Positions 58,166 to 64,000 of a stretch of 64,000 nucleotides of DNA are shown piece by piece. Under the pieces are notes generated by a model that did not search any database, was not told where the DNA came from, and saw only the letters and a program-made list of their open reading frames with translations. Each line of letters opens with the position of its first letter. Position 1 is the first letter of the stretch. Location: assembly GCA_050084985.1 (NCBI GenBank), contig JBITNC010000002.1, forward strand, positions 27,218,001 to 27,282,000, written 5' to 3'. Made by a program: the position numbers and the translations under genes. Source of the stretch: Nageia nagi (lineage: Eukaryota; Pinophyta).

Positions 58166-59318
58166 GAGATAGAGGAAGAGTCCACTCAAAATTTTGATCA
58201 ACCAACCACATTTAGAGCTCAAAATCATAACATTGTGACTTATGTGGAAAGGTTGGTCACATAGAACAATAATGTTTTAGGAAAAAGTAACAACAGAAAT
58301 TCAACTTCACTGAAGAGACCAATGGTGATGTTAACCTATTTCTGATGCATAATATATTTGAAGCTATTAATGATCAAATTTGGTACTTAGACAATGGTTG
58401 TTCCAATCATATACTGAAAATGAGAGACTATTTGTCAAGCTCGAGGAGAATGTTAATAGAAAAGTTAGGTTTGGTGATAATAATTAGGTCAATATTACCA
58501 AGAGAGGTTCCATTATTTTCAAAGCAAAGATCGATAAGATCATGCAGATGCATGACACATTGTATGTTTCAAGGTTTAAGCATAATATCCTTAGTATTGG
58601 TCATATGTGCTTGAAAAACTACATGCTAGTCTTCAAGAAAAAGAGTTGCACCATCACAAATGAGACTGATCGCCAAGTAGTCATCACTATTCTTATGATA
58701 AAGAATATAATTTATATGCTCAAAATGTCATCGACATCTATCAAATGCTTGAAGTTAAGTCTTGATCCAGTATGGTTGTGGCATAAGCGATTCCACCATG
58801 TCATCTTCAATTCATTACATGGAATACATAAGCTTGTGAGATGTCTACTGATCTTCTCCAAATAATCAAATACTATATGTATGTGAGAGCTGCATTTATG
58901 AGAAACAACATCGTGATAATTTTCCCACCCATCTACACTACATGAGAGTGCCCCTCGAATTGGTATATATGGATTTTGGCAACCCTATGAAGACTCCCAA
59001 CATTACCAAATGCAGGTATATGCTAATTTTTACTGATGATTATTCTCGCATGAGTTGGTTGTACTTATTACAAGACAAATCTAATTTTTTTTAATTTCTT
59101 TTCCAAGTTTAAATCATTAGCTAAACCCCAATTTAACTATACTCTAAAGAAGTTATGAAAAAATAGAGGTGGCAAATTCCTTTTTGGTGACTTCAAGGCC
59201 TACCACAATCAACTTAGGATCAAGTGGTAATACACAAATACTTACACCCCTCAACAAAATGATATTATAGAATGGAAGAACTAGATGGCTCGATGCATGT
59301 TGAAGGAGATGGTCCTTG

Positions 59319-59362
<44 letters not shown>

Positions 59363-59640
59363 AGGAAGTTTCCCACACTATTGTTTACATATTGAATCAC
59401 TTCCTAACCAAGGGTGCAGGATTCAACCCCCTATGAGGATTGGTTTAGCAAGAAACTAAGTATTTATCACCTATAGATCTTTAGCTCCACCTACTATTTG
59501 CATATTCCTAAGGAGAATATGAAGAAATTGGATGAAAAATTCGTTAAGTGTATCCTTAAGGGATACTCATATGCATCCAAAGCCTATAGGTGCTATGATC
59601 TAATCTTTGGTAAGTGCACATCAAATGAGATTGCATGATT
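58166..59640 (+). pseudogene. pol: Copia H remnant, gag end to integrase
   Basis: Begins in an Arg/Gly-rich gag tail, then a knuckle C-x2-C-x4-H-x4-C (about 58230-58275), the protease start 'WYLDNGCSNHI' (58381-58415, D-N-G instead of D-S-G), 'VWLWHKRFHH' (about 58770) and integrase core pieces 'LVYMDFGN', 'YSRMSWLYLLQDKS' (59040-59085) and 'YTPQQNDIIEWKN' (about 59240-59285). An (AT)n run interrupts it at 59322-59360. The integrase end, with 'KCILKGYSYASKAYRCYD' (59550-59600), follows. It is a different gag/protease type from A/B/D and F. No LTR was found. Confidence 0.75.
59322..59360. repeat. (AT)n microsatellite
   Basis: Thirty-nine bases of uninterrupted AT dinucleotides in the integrase remnant of Copia H. 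Confidence 0.95.
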
Positions 59641-59754
59641 TTAAATGAATAGAGTGTTTATACCAAGGGCTTTGAAACTTAAGGAGTCATCTTTGAGTTC
59701 ATAGACATCCATTCCTCTAACCTAATAGAGCCTCAATAGGCTTCCCACCCTTAG

Positions 59755-60005
59755 AAGAGATTGAAGCTCAGAAGCTTTTAAAGCTTCCATTCTTGAAGCA
59801 GAAGGCCAAGATGCCTCAGTATATTGCAGAAAGATTATTGGATCAGCTATCACCTATATGAGAGCGGGTGAAGATTATGAGAGAAGAGGCATGCAGGTGA
59901 TTAAGCAAAACCATGGATTCTCCCTCCCTGCAGATTCATAAGGGAGCTTCATTTTCTAATTTTATGAGGAGGATAAATGAGATTAGCATGCTTGGAAAAC
60001 ACAAG
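59755..60005 (+). pseudogene. Exon-like fragment of unidentified host gene
   Basis: Preceded by a pyrimidine-rich CTTCCCACCCTTAG acceptor-like site and ended by a donor-like AAG|GTAAAC. One frame across the interval reads 'EIEAQKLLKLPFLKQKAKMP', 'QYIAERLLDQLSP', ... 'FSNFMRRINEISMLGKH', interrupted only by two TGA codons (near 59857 and 59898), the second at a plausible former CGA. Composition and codon use look more like a host gene than the retroelements around it. I do not recognise the family. It could be a pseudogene exon or a fragment carried by a transposon. Confidence 0.45.
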
Positions 60006-61520
60006 GTAAACACACTTTCATTTTAAGAGGGTGATTTTGATTATAATTACAAAAAAAGTTAAATTCCACAATATAAGAGGCACTAAATATGAAAGTAAAT
60101 ATTTAATTCTAACAAATTCCTTGAAATAGGAAATTAATTCTGCTTTTTATTAATATTATTCTAAAATATTACAATAATTCCCATTTAGGGATAAATATCC
60201 TTCACATATGAAGGACTAGTAAAACATTAAATTAAATTTCCAAACATTCCAAGATTAAGTTAACATAAGCTTGGGAGCACAATTCAGGTTTCCTACGAGC
60301 ACCTTTTATGTTGAGAACACCTTTTTGAATTGATGTAACATAGACTTCCTCTAATATTTGCTCAAATGGCTTCCCTCACTTCATATTTATACTACTATCT
60401 GATGTCATGTTCCATTAATGTGGTAGTTTTGAATTAATAGTTGTGTTTGGTAGTTATTCCCGTATTTTCAAAATGTTATAAACATAAATCATCAAAGTTA
60501 TAACCTCCTACTTTCATTGTTAGGCTATCTAGGATGCAAGTCTTGGGTTTTCAAATCCATGTTTGCATTAATAATCAAAATCCTGACTCCTAAATCCTTT
60601 ATTAAAGTCCTCCAAATTCTAAGTCACATGTAAATAGTTTGGTGTACATAGCATTCCTGAAAGACCTAACTTCTAACTTGTATTGCATTCTTCTCCAAAT
60701 TATTACTTTCACCTTTTCTATGAGATGAAAATATTGAATTGGAAAGGTTTGAACTCCCCCTTGATAGCCTAAGTGTTTCAAGTCACACCTTTTCTATGTG
60801 ATGAAAACAAAAAACTAGAAATATCCAACTTCCATTTTAACAGGCCAAACCTCCAAGTCTTAGGTTGCATATTTTTTTAAGTTGAAAATAACGATTGGAG
60901 AAGATGTCAATTCTTCCCTGGATAGGCCAAGTAGTCCAAGTCGTAAGTCACTCCCTTTTTTTCAATAAAAAATAGAAAACATGCAAGACCTAACTTTTGA
61001 CTTAGCAAAATTTTCTAACTCTTGGCTCTATTCTTGAAAAGTTGGTTCTTTCAAAAATAAATGATTCCTTTGTACAAGTAGATCGGTGATGCTCCTGCAT
61101 CACTTAAAGTCAAAAATATTTACATAGTGTTAGCAAAATAGGTCATGATAAAAAAAAGTCCCTAAAGAAGAGAGCTAAGTATGATATATAAATAAACAAA
61201 AAAACATAAGGGTGTGGAGATAATCACCAAGCCTAAACTATATGATTACAATATTGAATGACTCCTCGCATCTAAGGGTAGAGGATTGCTAGTGTCCATG
61301 AAGAAAGTGGTAACAAGAGAACCTAATATCGTATACAAGGTTTGTATGTCTATAGGTATATCCATCATAAATTGTTTAAGGTGAAGCATCTAGGAGTTTG
61401 TATCCACTCCTCCTTTGTTCTTTTAAGATTAAGCATACCCTCTACTTTGTATTTGCTTCAACTTAAAGGGAAAATGTAGATACTAACTTACATGTTTAAT
61501 TTTAGATTTGATGTGTTTCT
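60006..61520. other. Non-coding DNA with degenerate long repeats
   Basis: Between 60620 and 61040 there are three or four diverged units of about 100-120 bp containing 'CACCTTTTCTATG(A/T)GATGAAAA' and 'CAAGTC(G/A)TAAGTCAC'-type strings. No gene was recognised. Confidence 0.5.
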
Positions 61521-61744
61521 TGGCTTAACATGTATGCATCTTTTGTATAGCTTATGTGACATGATTTGAGTTATCTTGGCTTAACATGTATGCATCTTTT
61601 GTATTGCTTATGTGATATGATTTGAGTTATCCTGGCTTAACATGTATGCATCTTTTGTATTGCTTATGTGATATGATTTGAGTTATCCTCGCTTAACATG
61701 TATGCATCTTTTATATTGCTTATGTGATATGATTTGATTTAGAT
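61521..61744. repeat. Four-copy 56-bp tandem repeat
   Basis: Units start at 61521, 61577, 61633 and 61689, each containing TGGCTTAACATGTATGCATC. They differ at only a few positions, so the array is recent relative to its surroundings. No coding or hairpin role was seen. Confidence 0.92.
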
Positions 61745-62399
61745 ATCATATTTATCCAAACATTACTTGCATATATTCATTCCATCATTTAGTTGACATT
61801 TTTAAGCATAAAGGTTGGATTTCTTATAGATCTTATATCAAATAGTTTGCGTTCTTGCACTTTTTAAGATTAGTAGTACATGTTTCACATATTTTGGATG
61901 AAATATTTACTATTTAATTGTTATCTAGAATAATATAAAAAGAAGATATTTAATAAAGATTTCAAATTTAGAACTCTAATTGAACTTTTCTATTTCATCT
62001 TATGCATATTGTCTCTACTACTTAGAAAGAGTCTTGACCATTAACATACATTATTAGTACTATCTTTGACACATTGACATTTGAAGTAAGATTATCTTCG
62101 TATTGATTTCTTATTATTTGCAAATCTTATTCAATTAAAACTACTACCATATGTTAAAAATAGCAAATGTCCTCAACATCCACATCAAAATTAAAATTAC
62201 ATATCATAGAAAACAAAGATAATGTATCTACAATTACAACCTTAGCATTCATTATTATGTACCAAAGTGATTAATTTCTAATGAAAAGACACATCCCATA
62301 GATCTATGTTGACCTCATTTATCATTTTATATTGATATCATTTACTATTACTCAGATATTTCAGGGTCCACTCCAGAATGACCCCGACACAACACATCA
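61745..62399. other. AT-rich intergenic DNA
   Basis: No gene, element end or repeat was recognised. Confidence 0.5.
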
Positions 62400-63006
62400 C
62401 CTCCCTTGGAATGCTGAACATGCAGGCAATCCAAGACGAAACAAACAGTAAAACCCATCAAATATGGTTATCAATACCATAAACTTGATAATTTTATATC
62501 TGCAAATCAATACAGAAAAGACAGCTTTTACAGAGCAGTGATCACAACCCATTTCCATTGGATACAATGGTGTTACATATATATCTTTTAATAATAACGA
62601 ATAGCAGCAATAGAGAAAATTTGAGACATCTACAATTACATCCGGGTATATATATAATTCCATGGAGCCAGCCCTTCGCATATCATGGACTGGACAGACA
62701 TATATTAAGAGCCTGACCCACTCCCAACCCCCCCGTACAAAAATAATGGAGATCACGTCTTCCTGCCAGTTTCATGTCTCACTTTACTTGGTTGGATGAG
62801 GTTGGTCAGTTCACGGTATATCTCTCTTTTGCCTTTATTTTTCCATGGTTTCATCTTCTTACAAAATCTGCCATGGACATTATACTTTAACACAAGTCAG
62901 AAAGATACTTAGTTAGCTGGTCAGTGAAATCTAACGTATCCAATATACTTCCCTTCCTTACAAGGGATTCCTTTTTGAACCCTTTTTTTTTTGGTCTTAC
63001 AGATTA
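62400..63006 (-). other. Probable 3' untranslated/downstream region of the CBM49 gene
   Basis: Sequence downstream of the stop codon of the CBM49 exon. It is less repetitive than the retroelement DNA to its left. AATAAA occurs on the minus strand near 62835. The minus frame 62397-62756 shows no domain and is probably not translated. Confidence 0.4.
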
Positions 63007-63320
63007 TTATTTGTAGCTGACAAAGGAAATCTGAGCTTGGGGGCCTGAATGGACGTAGGCAAAGTGAAAAGCATGGCCAGGAACCAGAACTTTGAGCCAT
63101 GGTGGAAGTACGTAGAGGTAGTCATGCTCCTTTAACTGGGACAGTCCCCACAGAGGCCCTGCCAAGTTCTTTATGGACAATGTTAGCTGCCTTATGGGCT
63201 TGTTGGACACATTTGTCACCGTCACTTTATGTCGATAATACCTTCTCCCTCTGCTCGTCCATGACTCACCGACACTCTCCACCATTTCTATTGGACACCC
63301 AAATCTTTCACCTTCCACAA
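63007..63320 (-). CDS. Terminal CBM49 exon of a probable class C GH9 endo-1,4-beta-glucanase
   Basis: About 104 codons ending in TAA (63007-63009) and preceded by an acceptor-like ATTACAG (63321-63327 on the minus strand), so the exon starts at 63320 and an in-frame ATG is not needed. The domain reads 'IEMVESVGESWTSRGRRYYR', 'HKVTVTNVSNKPIRQLTLSI', 'LAGPLWGLS', 'YVLPPWLKVL' and 'HFAYVHSGPQAQISFVSY'. This is the carbohydrate-binding module 49 pattern that ends plant GH9C cellulases, which bind and cut cell-wall glucan; the conserved Trp residues (ESW, LWG, PPW) and the FxYVHS motif are kept. No GH9 catalytic exon lies inside the window, so the gene either continues beyond 64000 or this is an isolated exon. 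The open frame is undamaged, unlike everything to its left. Confidence 0.83.
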
Positions 63321-64000
63321 CTGTAATAGTAAAAGTATATTCATACCAAATCTATAATTAAACTTTGAAGTTTATGACCCATGTATAGTCATACAAAACC
63401 TATAATTAAAACTCTGAAGTCTATGAGCTTTATTAAGTATATTCATACCAACTCTATAATTAAACTTTTGAAGTTTATGAGCATTAAAATCAGCTAAAAT
63501 AAAATAGTATATGAGTTGATTTAAGATAAAAGAGTACAACTCATAAACTGTTTAATTTTAGCTAATAAAATCTTTCAGCCTCATAAAACTCCTATTGGAT
63601 TCTATAGAATTTATTGTTGAATCTCCAAAATCTTTCAACCTCATAAAAATCCTATTGGATTCTATAAGATTTGATGGTTGAACATCCATTGTCGGATAAA
63701 CTCTTTCTCCTCTCTATGGATGTTGTAAAAACTTTTTATAGGAAAGAAGGTTTGCACTTATTTAAGAAGAGTTAAAAAAATCATGCACAAGGTTAGCAGA
63801 TTACCAGAGTGTAAATGAGAAGTTGAGAGTGATAGAGGGAGATGCTTGTTGTAGCTCAGTTGATCTGGACTAAACGAGACTCCACGATGATTGTAGCCTG
63901 CACGCAATGAATTACATCGGTATCAACTTTTTGTTCCCATCCATTCCACGTGAACAAGATATTGGATTCATCTCCGTCTACCTCGTTCTTACCAAACATG
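63321..64000 (-). other. Upstream interval of the CBM49 exon (probable intron)
   Basis: No exon with GH9 motifs could be assigned. It holds two small tandem duplications: three copies of about 65 bp containing 'CTATAATTAAAC' (63335-63480) and two copies of about 60 bp containing 'CCTATTGGATTCTATA' (63570-63690). A 47-codon minus frame at 63856-63999 has no recognised motif. Confidence 0.45.

Noticed and set aside
62397-62756. 119-codon minus-strand open frame
   Set aside because: No recognisable domain, and it lies directly downstream of the CBM49 stop codon; more likely 3' untranslated DNA.
63850-63905. tRNA gene or tRNA-derived SINE (TAGCTCAGTTGAT resembles a pol III box A)
   Set aside because: No box B (GGTTCGAATCC type) at the right distance and no foldable acceptor stem.
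63856-63999. GH9 catalytic exon upstream of CBM49
   Set aside because: A HRGVSF-like string exists in one frame, but no DAGD, GG or CxxGW-type GH9 motifs surround it.

Overview
This window looks like an AT-rich nuclear intergenic stretch from a seed plant with a large, retrotransposon-swollen genome. A gymnosperm is plausible but is an inference. The grounds are many old, stop-ridden LTR retrotransposons, initiator-tRNA(Met) primer sites, a CACTA transposon, a chromodomain Gypsy element, a captured PPR fragment, and only one convincing host exon (a plant CBM49 domain) at the far right. Nothing prokaryotic or organellar was recognised.

Layout. (1) 1-3241: 5' part of a decayed Gypsy element with a gag remnant (2100-3110). 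(2) 3242-36943: one old minus-strand Copia element, called B here. Its two 564-bp LTRs lie 33 kb apart because later elements landed in it: solo LTR E (3388-3892, inside B's 3' LTR), a 13.5-kb Gypsy element C (4954-18420), a 638-bp Mutator-like element (21648-22285) and a CACTA element (22444-33827). The CACTA element was itself split by Copia A (24557-33529). E and the Mutator-like element have perfect target-site duplications (TSDs) of 5 and 9 bp, CACTA has a perfect 3-bp TSD, and C and A have 4-of-5 matches, so most of the insertion order can be read directly. (3) 36944-40326: no recognisable gene, an LTR-like promoter block and low-complexity DNA. (4) 40327-58165: a plus-strand Copia element F split by a small LTR-like element (41011-42266) and by Copia D (about 43680-55854). 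D is a relative of A and B, and was itself hit by a solo LTR (45105-45894) and by chromovirus G (48542-53607). (5) 58166-59640: a gag-integrase remnant of another Copia element, H. (6) 59641-64000: an unidentified exon-like fragment, tandem repeats, and on the minus strand the terminal CBM49 exon of a probable class C GH9 endoglucanase.

No retroelement here looks able to encode all its own proteins. A is the most intact, with LTRs about 98% identical by eye and a 478-codon open stretch of reverse transcriptase/RNase H. The most interesting unexplained signals are: the hairpin-forming repeats between pol and the 3' LTR of A, B and D, whose stems change on both sides together; a roughly 1,250-codon decayed accessory reading frame downstream of integrase in Gypsy C; a PPR gene fragment in the leader of A; and palindromes in the LTRs of the A/B/D family.
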